From NCBI GenBank assembly GCA_020636375.1, contig JACJXZ010000013.1, positions 283,805 to 347,804 on the forward strand: a stretch of DNA of 64,000 bases. The letters are read 5' to 3'. The position numbers and the translations under genes were made by a program. The stretch comes from Lewinellaceae bacterium. GTDB lineage: Bacteria; Bacteroidota; Bacteroidia; Chitinophagales; Saprospiraceae. Below, in pieces: positions 52,469 through 62,771 of this stretch. Position 1 is the stretch's first letter, and every line of letters begins with the position of its first letter. A model generated the notes under the pieces. It made no database searches. It was not told where the DNA came from and saw only the letters and a list, made by a program, of their open reading frames with translations.

Positions 52469-52576
52469 TTCTTTGACAAATCCTGTGTTTTAGAGACAGT
52501 ACTTCATGCGAAACCCCTGCTCCTTATAGTCGCATTGCCTCCGAATGAAGTACTGTCCACAGGATTTGTCAAAGAA
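52469..52576 (-). promoter_or_regulatory. Long hairpin before SGBP gene with start-codon-like arm
   Basis: On the minus strand TTCTTTGACAAATCCTGTG + GACAGTACTTCAT (52576-52545) pairs with ATGAAGTACTGTC + CACAGGATTTGTCAAAGAA (52507-52469), a 32-bp stem with a 7-base bulge and a ~37-base loop. The arm ATGAAGTACT equals the first ten bases of the following gene (52455-52446), so GACAGTACTTCAT can pair with either. No T-run follows, so it is not a simple terminator. Confidence 0.7.
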
Positions 52577-52586
52577 GGACTTGTTT

Positions 52587-54398
52587 CTAGAGGGTTCTCA
52601 AATAATCAATGATATTGGCAGTCAATTTTTCAATATTGCTGTGATAATCATTGGTGGTGTCGTTGGGGTCGAATTCATAGCCAATGATCGTATTCTCCAG
52701 GGAAATGATATGCCCCTGGAAAGTGGTGGGGATATTGAAGTCAAAATTGCCGGCTACATCTCCGTCGGTAGGCAGATACTCGATAGCGCCGACTCCGAAG
52801 CCATCCCCTATCCACCGGAGCGTCCCCAGTTTGATGGCGTTGAACGTTTGTTCCATCAGCAGTACGCCCTCCGTGCCACAACAGGTGTATCCATCCATGG
52901 TATTGTCAAAGTGTTGCCACCAAACCAGCCGGGCTTCGCGGGTAGCGCCGTTGTATAGCGGGAGTTCGCCGTCTCCGTTGAAAGTCAGGCCCGAGTAGAT
53001 CGGGTGGGATCTCCGGTCTTCTGAGGTATTGGCCACTTTGGCAGACAATCCCCAGATGTCATCCGGCCCCACGTTCATATCGACACAGCCTTCCGGGCCG
53101 GCGCAGCCGAATTCGGTATACAGGTAATTTCCGGGGAACGGCCCTGCCGAATAATCGCCGGGTATTCTTCCTAAAACGTGGATAAAGGGAGTAGGGTCGC
53201 CGGCAATGAACATGTGGCCGCCCGCTTTTACCCATGCCGCCAGCGCATTACTCTGAGTCGTGCCGGGCTGTAGTTCTGCCGGCAGCATGGAAAGCACATT
53301 GTCCGGAGCTGCGGAGTAACCCTGGTTGGGCAAGGGCGTCAGGTAATATAACATCACCACTTTAATGTCCTCAAGTGCCTCCGCCGTAATGTCCGAAAAT
53401 TTGATGTAGTTGAATGCATCGGGATAAGTAGTTCGCAGATATAGCGCAGCCGCTTTGGCATCGTCATCAACAATAGAGTTGACATCGTCGCCATCTCCGA
53501 TAAACGCGATATTGGAACTTCCCAGGCTTATCGAAACTTCGTACGCTTTAGTCAATCCTTCGGTATTGGTGACGGTATAGCTCACAGGCCCGCCGGAGAA
53601 ATCCTGCGGTACGCCGCTTGCCGGAGATACGGATTGGCCGGCCGGCACCTCTATCGTTGGCGTGATGTTGGAAAGGTCATAGCTGGGCGGAAGCAACAGG
53701 ATGATCGTTTGATTTTCCTCGAGTATCGTTCCGGCAATGCCATCTACCGAAAAGCGGGTAATGGCGGGCGCCTCGATCTGAGTAACGTGTACAAAATAGG
53801 ACTTGCCGGTAAATCCGTCATTGGAAACAATAGTATACTTTACCGGATTGGAAAAGTTTTGCGCTACGCCCGAGGCCGGGGTGGCTGTCGTCCCTGCCGG
53901 GATAGTAAATTGCGGAACCAAATTTGTGATGTCCTCCTGGCTTCCTACCGTGACGTTAATGACGCCATTCTCCTGATCGATTTCTCCCATGTTTTCACCG
54001 ATGGAGAAAGACATAATCAACGGGTTCCCGTATACGGAAATCGTGGCAGTATATTCTCTGAAGACCCCATTGTTCGAAACCGTGAATATCACCGGCCCTT
54101 TGGAGAAATCAACCGTACTTCCGGATTCCGGGCTCACCGTAGCGCCATCCGGCAAGGAGATTTCAACGGCTACAGAAGAAAGGTCGCTTCCTGCCGGCAA
54201 GGTAGCGGTAATGGCGCCATTGGTATGGTCAATGTCCGCTGCCTGGTCATTAACGGTGAAATTCCGGATGATGGAATAGGTGTAATCCGGGACGTGGTCT
54301 TCAAACAGCAGCTCGTCCTGGCAACCTGTTTGGAACAGCAGGATGCCGGCCAATAGCAGGGAAACGCCCCATTTCAGCATGTTATATATATTTTTCAT
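52587..54398 (-). CDS. DUF5018/DUF4960-type surface glycan-binding lipoprotein, long
   Basis: 603 aa. The lipobox is LLLAGILLFQTGC (Cys about 26). Three consecutive DUF5018-type Ig units (about 42-290) share the pattern 'I..ENG.I.V.L..G.DL....P.I.IP.GATVSP.SG...DFS.GPV.YTV.N..G....Y.V'. A DUF4960-like C-terminal domain follows (about 295-603; NIAFIGDGDDVNSIVDDDAKAAALYLRTTYPDAFNYIKF). The extra Ig units would extend the binding domain further from the membrane than in the short paralogue downstream. Likely a fructan-binding partner of SusC/SusD. Confidence 0.85.
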   Translation of the reverse strand: MKNIYNMLKWGVSLLLAGILLFQTGCQDELLFEDHVPDYTYSIIRNFTVNDQAADIDHTNGAITATLPAGSDLSSVAVEISLPDGATVSPESGSTVDFSKGPVIFTVSNNGVFREYTATISVYGNPLIMSFSIGENMGEIDQENGVINVTVGSQEDITNLVPQFTIPAGTTATPASGVAQNFSNPVKYTIVSNDGFTGKSYFVHVTQIEAPAITRFSVDGIAGTILEENQTIILLLPPSYDLSNITPTIEVPAGQSVSPASGVPQDFSGGPVSYTVTNTEGLTKAYEVSISLGSSNIAFIGDGDDVNSIVDDDAKAAALYLRTTYPDAFNYIKFSDITAEALEDIKVVMLYYLTPLPNQGYSAAPDNVLSMLPAELQPGTTQSNALAAWVKAGGHMFIAGDPTPFIHVLGRIPGDYSAGPFPGNYLYTEFGCAGPEGCVDMNVGPDDIWGLSAKVANTSEDRRSHPIYSGLTFNGDGELPLYNGATREARLVWWQHFDNTMDGYTCCGTEGVLLMEQTFNAIKLGTLRWIGDGFGVGAIEYLPTDGDVAGNFDFNIPTTFQGHIISLENTIIGYEFDPNDTTNDYHSNIEKLTANIIDYLRTL

Positions 54399-54439
54399 AA
54401 TTCAATTGTGTTTTGTGGTTTTTGTTGCAACCGTTTATG

Positions 54440-54580
54440 GGGCCCTGACGCTCTTGCCACTAAAACACTAAGGCACGAAACCCCACAAAATTTGGTGCGG
54501 CTTTGGTGCCCGCCTGCTGTGCCAGCGGCCGGCAGGTTTTCGTGTTTTCGTGGCGAGAAAGCTGAGGCCGGCTAAATAGT
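54440..54580. repeat. Interspersed repeat of the GCCACTAA...TTAGTGGC family
   Basis: CTTGCCACTAAAACACTAAGGC ... GTTTTCGTGTTTTCGTGGCGAGAAAG, an imperfect inverted repeat between SusD and the SGBP gene. It contains the insert GCCCGCCTGCTGTGCCAGC, which reappears at the very end of the window (63983-64000). Confidence 0.65.
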
Positions 54581-54599
54581 TGCCTTTTGTTTTAATGAT

Positions 54600-56294
54600 T
54601 TAATAATTCCCGCGTTGAATCAAAACTCCGCCGGAAGCGTCGATCTCAATTTGCGGGATCGGAAGGTATTCGTCTCTGTTGGGCGTGAAACCGGCGCCGG
54701 CATAGTATGTTCGTTTGGCGCTTTCTGCCACCATGTAGTCATTGATCCAGTTGGATGCGATGCCCCACCGGACGAGGTCGTAGAAATGATGCCCTTCATT
54801 GTGCAACTCCAGCCGCCTTTCCATGCGCAGGGCTTTGCGGGCATAGTCTTGTGTTACATTGGTTGGATAGAGGCCGATCTGATAATTGGCGGCGGGCTTT
54901 TCGCTGTCTACGAAATCCCGGACGTAAGGGGCGTTCCCGGCGCGTTCTCTGATCTGGTTGATCAGCGCCATTCCCGTTTCGATATCCCCCAGTTCGATGG
55001 AAGCTTCGGCTTTCCAGAGCATGACGTCGCTGATCTTGATCAACGCCTGGTCGAGGGCGCCTTTTGCCCAGGGGAAACCGCCGGATGCTCTCAGATCGGA
55101 GTTGGGGTCTATCTGGTTCTTTTTTCTCACGTACAGCCCGTAAGTCGCCACGTCCCGGCTCCAGTTATCCTGTTGCGGCATAGCGGTCCAGGACTTCCAG
55201 GTGATGCCGGACCTGCCTACCGAATGGTCCAGCCGGGGATCGACCGGAGTGGTTATGTCGCGGGGGGCCAGGTCTGCATTATTGTAGGTATCCAGCAATG
55301 GCAGGCCGTTTTCGTCCACCTTAAAGGCATTGACGATATTTTGGGAAGGTTTGTGAAAATCGTCTCCGTTGAGATAGGGATGATTGACGTCGTCGGATGG
55401 CGAGTCGGGGGAATTAATCAAATCCCCAAAATTCAGGTTCCCATATTCCGAGCCGTCGTTTATGGAGTGCTGGATGGCGAAGACATTTTCATCGTTGCCA
55501 TAGCCGGGCTCGGAGTAGAGCCTTTCAATGTCCTCTACCAACCGGTAGGGGCCGGCAAGGACCTGGCCTGCGTTCGCAATGGCCTCCTCCCATTGCCCCT
55601 GGAATAGTTTTGCTTTTGCCAGATAGGCGTGAGCGACCAGTTTGTTGACTCTGCCTAAGTCAGCCTGTGTCTCCGGCAATACCTCAATAGCAGCATTGAG
55701 GTCCTCTTCAATCTTACCCCACAAAAAGTTATCGTCAAACGAATTCGGCAGGCTCGTCACTTCCCCGATAGGCGTGTTCTCGTCTATGTACACGAAGGAG
55801 CCGAAGTTTTTCATCAATTCAAAGTAGAAGTGTGCGCGCAGCACCCGCATTTCGGCAATTCGCAGGTCCTTGTTGGCAAAATCTGTCGTCTCGTTGAGCG
55901 TGATAATGGTATTGTTCACCCGGAACAGGCCAAAGTACAATGCCCTCCACAGGTTGTAAACATTTTCTGATGACGGAAAAACCTGGTGGATTTCCAGCGC
56001 ATGCATGCCGCCGCCGGGATTGTCGCCAACGCCGCCGCCGCCTTTGTAGGCGTCGCCGCTCCTGATATCGGAAAAAACCCAGTTGGAAGGAGCGTGGTCA
56101 AAAGGCCAGTTGTCTCTGAATTCTCCGGTATTAAAACGGTAGTCCAGAGCGCTGTAAGCACTCACTACCAGTTGTTCTATTTCCAGGTTGTCCTCAGAAA
56201 TTACGTTTTCCGGCTGGACATCCAGATAGTCCTGGCAGGAAGCGGCCAGCAGGAGGGAGAAGGTTAAGGCTAAAGGGATTTTTTTATTTTTCAT
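54600..56294 (-). CDS. susD: SusD/RagB-family outer-membrane lipoprotein
   Basis: 564 aa. The lipobox LLLAASC is followed by QDYLDVQPENVISEDN, the usual SusD start. Helical TPR-type scaffold residues (YNLWRALYFGLFRVNNTII, RAHFYFELMKNFG, AHAYLAKAKLFQGQWEEAIANAGQVL) and the C-terminal block YARKALRMERRLELHNEGHHFYDLVRWG..LPIPQIEI are standard. It forms the lid of the SusC transporter and binds the glycan on the surface. The start lies 12 bases after the SusC stop, so the two are co-transcribed. Confidence 0.96.
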   Translation of the reverse strand: MKNKKIPLALTFSLLLAASCQDYLDVQPENVISEDNLEIEQLVVSAYSALDYRFNTGEFRDNWPFDHAPSNWVFSDIRSGDAYKGGGGVGDNPGGGMHALEIHQVFPSSENVYNLWRALYFGLFRVNNTIITLNETTDFANKDLRIAEMRVLRAHFYFELMKNFGSFVYIDENTPIGEVTSLPNSFDDNFLWGKIEEDLNAAIEVLPETQADLGRVNKLVAHAYLAKAKLFQGQWEEAIANAGQVLAGPYRLVEDIERLYSEPGYGNDENVFAIQHSINDGSEYGNLNFGDLINSPDSPSDDVNHPYLNGDDFHKPSQNIVNAFKVDENGLPLLDTYNNADLAPRDITTPVDPRLDHSVGRSGITWKSWTAMPQQDNWSRDVATYGLYVRKKNQIDPNSDLRASGGFPWAKGALDQALIKISDVMLWKAEASIELGDIETGMALINQIRERAGNAPYVRDFVDSEKPAANYQIGLYPTNVTQDYARKALRMERRLELHNEGHHFYDLVRWGIASNWINDYMVAESAKRTYYAGAGFTPNRDEYLPIPQIEIDASGGVLIQRGNY

Positions 56295-56306
56295 CGGATT
56301 AATTTT

Positions 56307-59300
56307 TTAGAAATCAAGATTCAAACCAACGCTGAATGACTTGGTATGCGGATAGGTTGCCAACCCGGCGATGCCGATACCCGTCCTGCTCAGGCCCGGC
56401 ACTTCGTAATCGAAACCGGTAAAGGAAGTAATGTTGATCAGGTTTTCCGCCTGGATGAAGACGCTTGCGCTTTCAAAACCAATTTTGTCGAGTACCTGTG
56501 GGCTGAAGGAGTAGGTCAAATTCGTGGTTCTCAGCCGGAAGAAGGAGCCGTCTTCAACGAAATAGGTAGAGGGCCGCCGCTGGTCGTTCACGTCGGATGT
56601 GCTCAGGGCGGGGATGAGGGAATTGGCATTGTCCGGCGCCCAGGCGTCCAGCGTATTTCTTCCGTGGTTAAACCCGAAGTAGGGGAAGTCCAGCAGTTCG
56701 CGTTGGGCATTGTACATATCATTGCCTTGCCTCCCGTCGAAGAAACAACTAAAGCTCCACCGCTTGTATCCAAGGGAAAGGTTAATGCCGTAAATGAAAT
56801 CGGGATGCGGGTTGCCGATGATGGTCCGGTCGTCCTGGTTGATCACTCCGTCTCCATTCAAATCCCGGTAGCGGATATAACCCAGCCCTTTTCCGGTCTG
56901 TTCGGCATGGACAGCTACCTCTTCCGGCGTCCGGAAGATGCCGTCGGCGATGTAACCGTAATAGGCGCCGATCGGGTGGCCGACACCGGTGAAGGACACC
57001 CCTTCCAGGATGAAATTATCGGCGTTGTTCAGCTGGGTGACTTCATTCCGGTAGGCAGAGAAGGTAAAATTGATGCCGTACCTGAAATCTTTAACCGGGT
57101 TGGAGTTATACCCCAGGGCCAGGTCTACCCCTCTGTTGGTCATGTCGCCGGCGTTAAAGAACAGGGTTTTTCCTGCTTCCCCCAGCACGGAGGGCTGGAT
57201 GATCTGGAGCAGCAGGTCGGAAGTGTTCTTTTCGTAGAAGTCTACCACAAATTTGACCCGGTAGTCAAGCAGCGACAGGTCCAGTCCGACATTCGTCTGA
57301 TAGGATTGCTCCCATTTCAGGTCCGGGTTTCCGACCTGATTGGCCGAAACGCCCTCGCTGATGGGGCCTTCGCCATCTCCATCCAGGTCGTAGTTGCTGT
57401 TCTCCAGCGCGTTGTTAAAGATAGAGTACTGTGCATATTCCAGGATATCGGCATTGCCGTTGCCGCCCCAGGAAAAGCGCAGTTTTAAGTCGTCGATATA
57501 TCTGCTGCCGTCCAGGAAGTTTTCATTGCTCAGGGTCCAGCCGAGGGAAACGGTAGGGAAAACAGCGTACCGGTTGTTCCTGCCAAACCGGGAAGACCCG
57601 TCGCGCCGGATACTGGAGGCTATGTAATATTTGTCGGCAAAATCGTAGGAAACTTTAGCAAACTGCGACATCCTCCGGCTGTCGGCGCCTATCCCGTAGG
57701 CATCAAGGATCGAATTGTCGGCAATGACGTCATAGTTTTCGATGTTTTCAAAGTCGACTGCTGTGCCGATCGGCACCTGCACGCGATGGAATTCATTTTC
57801 CTGGTTTTTGTCGAATATTTCCTGGCCGATAAACGCATCGAGGGTGTGTGGCCCGAAGTCGCGCCGGAAGGTCAGCAGGTTGGTCCAGATATAGGTTTGG
57901 GCGTCATTTCTCCTTCTGGCAAACCGGGAAAATTCCTGGTTGTCAAGTATTATCCTGTTGCCGAGAATGCTGCCGTTCTGGTTAAAGGATTCGGTTTGCT
58001 CGTCAAATTTAAATTGGTTGATATCAAAGTTGAGCTTGCTGCTGAAGGCCAGGCCTTTCACGATATTTACATCGGCATAGACATTGCCAAATGACCTCAA
58101 CGATTTTTCGACATTGTTCCGGTTGATATACAGAATGGCGAGCGGGTTCCATTTATCCTGCAGGCCGGCGCCGACCGGCCCTCCCCAGGTACCGTCTTCT
58201 CCGTATACCGGGATCAGCGGGTTCTGAAGCAGGGCATCTTCCGTTGCATTGGCTTTGACCTCGCTGAATTTCGATACGGTTAGATTCTCGCCGATGGTGA
58301 GCCTGTCGTTAAATAACTTCACGCTGGCATTCAGCCGCAGGTTGCCTCGTTCATAATTCGTATATTCCATGATCCCGTTGTCGGAGGCATATCCGGCGCC
58401 CACATAAACTTTCCAGGTATCGTTGGCAAAAGAATAGCCCAGGTCGGTAGTGGCCGAGATCGAATTGTTCATGATCACGTCCACCCAATCCGTATTGGAT
58501 AATCTCAGGTTGTTCTTGTCATCAAGGAAAGCGGGCAGTTCCGTACCGGGTTCATAAACAAAATTGCCGGCCGTAACAGGAGTATTGCCCTGGGCAACAT
58601 ACCGCACGTCCAGCCATTCCTGGCCACCGAGCACGTTGAAGTCTTCCCGGATGGTATTGTAGGTGACCAGGCTGTTGAGCGAGAACCTGCTGGTTTTGCC
58701 TCTGGCCTGTTTGGTTGTGACGATGATCACCCCTCTGGCGGCTTCCGTGCCGTAAATGCCTGCCGAAGCGGCATCTTTCAAAACCTGGATGCTTTCGATA
58801 TCGTTGGGGTTCAGGCCGGCGGGATTGGTGGTCTGCACGCCGTCTATGACCCAGAGCGGGCCGGTTCCCCCGAATACGGAGGTCAGCCCCCGGATGGAAA
58901 TCTGGGTGTCGTTTCCTCCCGGGACACCCGACGAGGTAAAGGTCAGCCCGGGTACTTTGGATTGTAGTTTAGTAATGACATTGGGGGTAGCTATATCAGA
59001 AAGTTCTTCCGCCTTCACTATGGAAACTGCCCCGGTAATGTCTTTTTTCTGTTGGGAGGTATACCCTACCACGACGACCTCTTCCAGCACGCTCCCGGCA
59101 GAGAGCGCCACATCGGCCCGGGCAAGCCCGACGATGGATACTTCTTTTGCAGCATAACCGGTGTAGGAAAAGATCAGGCTGGCGGCATCTTCCGGCACTT
59201 CCAGGGAATAGGTGCCGTCAATATCGGTGATGGTGCCGGTAGAAGTACCCGGTATGACGATGTTGGCCCCGATAAGCGCCTCGTTGGTATTCGCGTCGGT

Positions 59301-59384
59301 CACTGTTCCCGTGATGGTGCGCTGAGCAAGCGCCGGCTGCACGGAAAAGAGCAGGGCGAATAAGGGGAGTATTTTGAGTTTCAT
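56307..59384 (-). CDS. susC: SusC/RagA-family TonB-linked outer-membrane transporter
   Basis: 1025 aa. A signal peptide (to about 20, ALAQ) precedes a carboxypeptidase-like domain (about 22-100; RTITGTVTDANTNEALIGANIVIPGTSTGTITDIDGTYSL), the TonB box/plug (about 108-225; EEVVVVGYTSQQKKDITGAVS, SIRGLTSVFGGTGPLWVIDGVQT, IESIQVLKDAASAGIYGTEAARGVIIVTTK) and a 22-strand barrel to the terminal LNLDF. It imports fructo-oligosaccharides into the periplasm together with SusD. Substrate is inferred from the GH32, SGBP and fructokinase genes downstream. It is first in the fructan locus and probably starts its transcript. Confidence 0.96.
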   Translation of the reverse strand: MKLKILPLFALLFSVQPALAQRTITGTVTDANTNEALIGANIVIPGTSTGTITDIDGTYSLEVPEDAASLIFSYTGYAAKEVSIVGLARADVALSAGSVLEEVVVVGYTSQQKKDITGAVSIVKAEELSDIATPNVITKLQSKVPGLTFTSSGVPGGNDTQISIRGLTSVFGGTGPLWVIDGVQTTNPAGLNPNDIESIQVLKDAASAGIYGTEAARGVIIVTTKQARGKTSRFSLNSLVTYNTIREDFNVLGGQEWLDVRYVAQGNTPVTAGNFVYEPGTELPAFLDDKNNLRLSNTDWVDVIMNNSISATTDLGYSFANDTWKVYVGAGYASDNGIMEYTNYERGNLRLNASVKLFNDRLTIGENLTVSKFSEVKANATEDALLQNPLIPVYGEDGTWGGPVGAGLQDKWNPLAILYINRNNVEKSLRSFGNVYADVNIVKGLAFSSKLNFDINQFKFDEQTESFNQNGSILGNRIILDNQEFSRFARRRNDAQTYIWTNLLTFRRDFGPHTLDAFIGQEIFDKNQENEFHRVQVPIGTAVDFENIENYDVIADNSILDAYGIGADSRRMSQFAKVSYDFADKYYIASSIRRDGSSRFGRNNRYAVFPTVSLGWTLSNENFLDGSRYIDDLKLRFSWGGNGNADILEYAQYSIFNNALENSNYDLDGDGEGPISEGVSANQVGNPDLKWEQSYQTNVGLDLSLLDYRVKFVVDFYEKNTSDLLLQIIQPSVLGEAGKTLFFNAGDMTNRGVDLALGYNSNPVKDFRYGINFTFSAYRNEVTQLNNADNFILEGVSFTGVGHPIGAYYGYIADGIFRTPEEVAVHAEQTGKGLGYIRYRDLNGDGVINQDDRTIIGNPHPDFIYGINLSLGYKRWSFSCFFDGRQGNDMYNAQRELLDFPYFGFNHGRNTLDAWAPDNANSLIPALSTSDVNDQRRPSTYFVEDGSFFRLRTTNLTYSFSPQVLDKIGFESASVFIQAENLINITSFTGFDYEVPGLSRTGIGIAGLATYPHTKSFSVGLNLDF

Positions 59385-59755
59385 GATAATTGTAATTTTT
59401 TTAGTAACTGCTTAGGCAGGCCCCTGATGCTTTTGCCACTAAGGCACTAAAGCACAAAACCCCACAAAAATTTAGTGCGGCTTTAGTGTTTTAGTGCTTT
59501 CGTGGCGAGAAAGCGGAGAGCAGCCAAATAGTTGTCTTTTTTTTGAATTTGCTATAATCCATTTTCGCCATCTTTGCATACAAATATACAGGTGGGGCAG
59601 GCAGGCAGGAGTTAAGGATCGTATCAAACCCTTTCAAATTTGATACAATGCGATAAGAGTGGTTAAGTGGATGAAAATCAGTGCTTTGGTTCTTATTGTT
59701 GTTTTTACAAAAAGGCGAGGGAGATTTGAAAATGTTACGCCGGATTCAGGTAATG
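59385..59755. promoter_or_regulatory. Control region of the fructan locus
   Basis: 371 bases between the HTCS gene and SusC. From SusC outward: an interspersed GCCACTAAG repeat (59417-59535); CAAATATA at 59581-59588, which on the minus strand is TATATTTG, a TAnnTTTG -7 box; and an inverted repeat GTATCAAA/TTTGATAC (59621-59628, 59639-59646) upstream of it, a candidate regulator site. If this promoter is used, the leader is close to 200 bases and contains the whole repeat. Confidence 0.45.
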
Positions 59756-62528
59756 TTACCTTTCCCGGATGGGCGTGTTGCTTTGCTTTTCCCGGTATTC
59801 TGAAGGCGAACAGGCATATTTTCCCTTAAAGGCAGTAGAGAAGTAACCAGGAGAGGAGTATCCCACCTTATAAGCGATCTCGGCCACGGTCAGCTCTCCT
59901 TCCAGCAGCAGTTGGCTGGCCTTCTTCAGGCGCACCTGCTGGATGTAGTCGTTGACGCTTTCATTGAGCAATGCTTTGACCTTTCGGTACAACTGGACCC
60001 TCGACAGGCCAAACGCTTCGCTGAGGCCCTCTACGGTCAGGCCCTGGTCTTCATAATGGGTTTCTACATACTGGGTGAATTTGCGCAGGAACTGCTCGTC
60101 GAGGCTGCCCATGCCGGCGGGGAACTGGCCAGGCTGGATCACGCTGCTGAACCGGTCCTTCAGCACCTGGCGGCCGTGCAGCAGGTTTTTAATGACCTCG
60201 GAAAGGAAATCGAGGTTGAAGGGTTTAGTGACGTAAGCGTCGGCACCGGTTTGTATGCCCTCTATTTTTTGCTCCATAGCGCTTTTGGCGGTGAGCAGGA
60301 CGATCGGGACGTGGGAGGTGCGCAGGTCGGTTTTCAGGATGCGGGTAAGGGCCAGGCCATCCCTTCCGGGCATCATGATATCGGCTATGATCAGGTCGGG
60401 GACTTCTTCCAGGGCCATATCCAGCCCGGCGTTTCCGTCGGGAGCTTCCCGGATTTGGTACCGCCTGGCAAAGTGGTTTTTCAAAAAACGGCGCAGGTCT
60501 TCATTATCCTCAACGATCAGCAGGGTGTGTTCGGCATCAGGCGAAGAAGCGGGAGGGTAGGGGCTTTCTTCGTTGACTTCTTCCAGGAAGATCATTTCAT
60601 CATAGGACAGGCTGCCGGTATTTTCGCCGGACATCTGGCTTTCCTGGAGGTGGCCGGCGCCGAGAGGGAGGATGACCTCGAATCGCGTGCCTTTCTCCGG
60701 CTCGCTCCACACAGCAATGTCCCCGGAATGCAGGTTTGCCAACTCCTTCGATAAGGACAAGCCCAGGCCGGTGCCTCCGGGCTGCCGGCGCCGGCCCTGG
60801 TAAAATGGTTCGAATGCCTGTTCGGTCTCTTCTTTTGACATGCCCCGCCCGTTGTCTTCCACTTTCACAAGGGCCACCTCCGCGATGGGGTCCTTGATTA
60901 CCGCCACCTGGATTTTTCCGCCATCGGGCGTGAACTTGAACGCATTGGACAGCAGGTTGAACAACACTTTGTCTATCATGTTTACGTCGAACCAGACGGG
61001 CAATTCTCTTTCCACCGAAAAAAATCCCAGTTCGATATTTCGCTTATCCGCCATTTTCCGGTACGCCTCCACTATTTCCCGGGCGAAGGCCACCAGGTCG
61101 TTCTCGCTGGCCCGGAGCGCCATTTTCCCGCTCTCGGTTTTTCGGAAATCCATCAATTGGTTGACAAGGCGCAACAGGCGCAGGGCATTTTTGCGCACCA
61201 GGCCCAGGTCTTGCCGTGCCGCTTTGCTTACCATGCCGCCGGCAAGCAACCCTTCCATGTAACCCAGGATCAAGGTGAGCGGGGTGCGGAATTCATGAGA
61301 GATTTTGGTAAAAAATCCATCTTGGCCTGGGTCGCCAGTTTCAGCTCCTCCGACATGCCGACAATTTGCCGTTGCTGTTCGAGTACCTCCCGGTTTTTCG
61401 CCTCCAGGTTCCTGTTTATGTCCTCTTTTGTTTTGAGCGACTTCAGCAGAATAACTCCAAATATGACGGCCAGCAGGAGGCTTAACACCAATATGAAAAT
61501 GAAGAATCGTTGGTTGAGGTAGATGGCATTGAGGTCCTCGATCGCATCCAGTTGCCCGTCAATGGTCCGCTGCAGGCTTTCCACCTTTTTCATCTGTAAG
61601 TGGAGAATGCGGGCATTGCTTCTGTTGATGACGATGGTCTGAAGGGTGTTGTCCTTTTCAAAAGGCAGGTTGTTCAAAATGGCAAGCGCCAGTTGGACAG
61701 CCTCCGCGCCTCCGGTTGGGTACAGCAGCGAAGCGTCCAGCACGCCATCCTCCACCGCCTGTATGCCCTTGCCCAGCCCGGGGATGCCGTCAATGCCCAG
61801 GAAGAACAGTTTATCCTCCCGGCCGGCTTCCTGCGCCCACCGGTAAGCGTTTTCCGCCAGGAAATCGCTATGCGCAAAGATGGCCTGAGCCTCCGGATGT
61901 TGCCGAAGCGTATCCAGGAACTGAACCTTCAATTCTTCCATCCCTGCCGTCATTTCTATCTGCGTCAGGATTTTCATGCCCGGAAACTTCTTCAAGGCTT
62001 CCCGGAATCCATAGCTGCGGCCCTGGGCAGGGGTCATGGTCATGCCCAATTGCAGTTCGATGACGTTACAGGCTTCATTAAACTGGCTGGCTATATAATT
62101 GGCAGCGGTTTCCCCGATTTCGTAGTTGTCGGCCCCGATATAGGCAGTGTATTGTTCTGATTCCGTTTTTCGGTCGATCAAAATAACCGGAAGGCCGGAC
62201 TTGTGTACCTCTTCAATTATCGGGGTTAAAGGCAGGGATTCATTGGGCGAAACGATCAACAGGTCGATGCCGGTGCTGATCAGCTCCCGGATCTGAGCCA
62301 CCTGGGTATTGCTGTTGTTGTTTGCTACCTCGATCTCCAGGCTCAGTTCGGGGTGAAAAGCGAGCTCCCGGCACATCTCGCTTTCCAGTACCTCCCTCCA
62401 GGGGTCATCGCAACACTGGGAGAACCCGATCCGGAATTCCCGGGGGAGGCTTCCCGCCCGCAGCCCGCAAGGGCAGCCAGGAGCAGGGGAAATGCAAAAA
62501 GGGAAAGTATGCTCCGGTTATTATTCAT
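59756..62528 (-). CDS. Hybrid two-component sensor/regulator with sugar-binding sensor domain (two apparent frameshifts)
   Basis: Read in three frames from the ATG at 62528. Part 1 has a signal with lipobox-like AALAGC. Part 2 is a periplasmic sugar-binding fold of the RbsB/LacI type (FRIGFSQCCDDPWREVLESEMCRELAFHPELSLEIEVANNNS; LLIVSPNE; FLGIDGIPGLGKGIQ) and a helix RFFIFILVLSLLLAVIFGVILL. Part 3 is HisKA (KISHEFRTPLTLILGY), HATPase (NLLSNAFKFTPDGG, GTGLGLSLSKEL), receiver (IIADIMMPGRDG) and AraC HTH. The breaks are one missing C in the run near 62450 (5 C) and one missing T near 61305 (6 T). Adding one base in each restores a single ~924-aa protein. Known fructose-sensing HTCS have this design. 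Sequencing error and real inactivation are both possible. Confidence 0.85.
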
Positions 62529-62771
62529 AGGAGAATGCCTGTTCTGTAACGCCAACTGAATCGTTTGATGTTTTTCATGGCTATGGGTTATTGATCCAGC
62601 CTTCAATTTACGCCGTTTTTCGGTTCAGGCGCCAGGCAAAGTTTGTTCAAATGTGTTCAGGCGGGGAAAATTGTGGTGTGGTTAAATTGTTGCCACAGCC
62701 CCTCCCCGACCCCCGAAAAAGATCGGGGCAGGCTCTCCCCGAGGGGGAGGGAGATGGTCAACGGGCTTGCC

